Position numbers and translations under genes: made by a program. The notes under the pieces were generated by a model. It was not told the DNA's origin, did not search any database, and saw only the letters and a program-made list of their open reading frames with translations. A DNA stretch of 64,000 nt from Unio delphinus. Its lineage: Eukaryota > Mollusca > Bivalvia > Unionida > Unionidae. The stretch covers positions 5,068,501-5,132,500 of the forward strand of contig JAQISU010000123.1 of assembly GCA_029339505.1 (NCBI GenBank). The letters are read 5' to 3'. Shown piece by piece: positions 63,791-64,000 of this stretch (the first letter of the stretch is position 1; each line of letters begins with the position of its first letter).

Positions 63791-64000
63791 GTAGTCTTTG
63801 AGTTTGCTTTAAAATGTTCTGTGCTTCCAGACTCAAAAGTCAACTTCTCACGAATTATTTTGATGTCTATTGTTGATCTGAAGGTAAATGTCATAATTGG
63901 TTATAATATGACTTCTGAAATGTCTTGACAGGAGTGTCCGGGAATGAAAGGCACTTATTTCAAATGATTAGCTAGCAGTATTTCTTTCAACAGCGGATTG

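Overview
The window looks like animal nuclear DNA, most likely from a marine mollusc or another lophotrochozoan. The signs are AT-rich introns with GT/AG junctions, tRNA-derived SINEs, pogo/Tigger, hAT and piggyBac non-autonomous elements, a Gmr1-type LTR retrotransposon and many microsatellites and minisatellites. The phylum is inferred from the repeat style; no species can be named.

Bases 1-15060 hold an endogenous Polinton/adintovirus-class DNA virus-like element. Its replication genes are a packaging ATPase, a zinc-ribbon/phospholipase A2-like gene, a retroviral-type integrase, and a family B DNA polymerase joined to an SF1 helicase and followed by an HNH domain. They sit in two near-identical arms of about 4.6 kb in inverted orientation (1-4614 and 6617-11249). 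Between the arms is a unique 2 kb centre with the polymerase N-terminus, a small Cys-rich ORF and a decayed HNH homing-endonuclease-like gene. Beyond G and C homopolymer tracts lies a far more eroded structural module (11640-15050, minus strand): a probable adenain-like protease, a small basic protein, and a double-jelly-roll-type major capsid remnant. A 78-bp satellite follows (15070-15870).

Bases 15936-59590 are one host gene on the minus strand. I assembled nine exons by hand (59366-59590, 57358-58361, 46751-46859, 36746-36814, 29292-29339, 28195-28249, 24136-24270, 22303-22353, 15946-16010). All junctions are GT/AG, all phases agree, and the total is 1689 coding bases (562 residues). The C-terminal part looks like the RNA polymerase I subunit RPA34/POLR1G (CD3EAP). 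About 385 Ser-rich acidic residues precede the conserved domain.

The introns are packed with mobile DNA. These include an intact, very young Gmr1-type Ty3/gypsy element with integrase before reverse transcriptase (37296-45223), a decayed full-length Tigger (54124-56964) and its deletion derivative (17192-17971), a pogo-like element inside a satellite (47633-50510), a three-level nest of pogo-like > hAT > SINE (32201-34455), a hAT with perfect 8-bp target duplication (20246-21349) and a piggyBac-type MITE (21760-22167). One 51-bp minisatellite appears to be built from copies of the exon 6 splice donor.

Bases 59600-64000 hold no gene I can support. They contain a 24-bp minisatellite of about 1.6 kb interrupted by a second hAT copy, and a 59-bp tandem repeat near the end.
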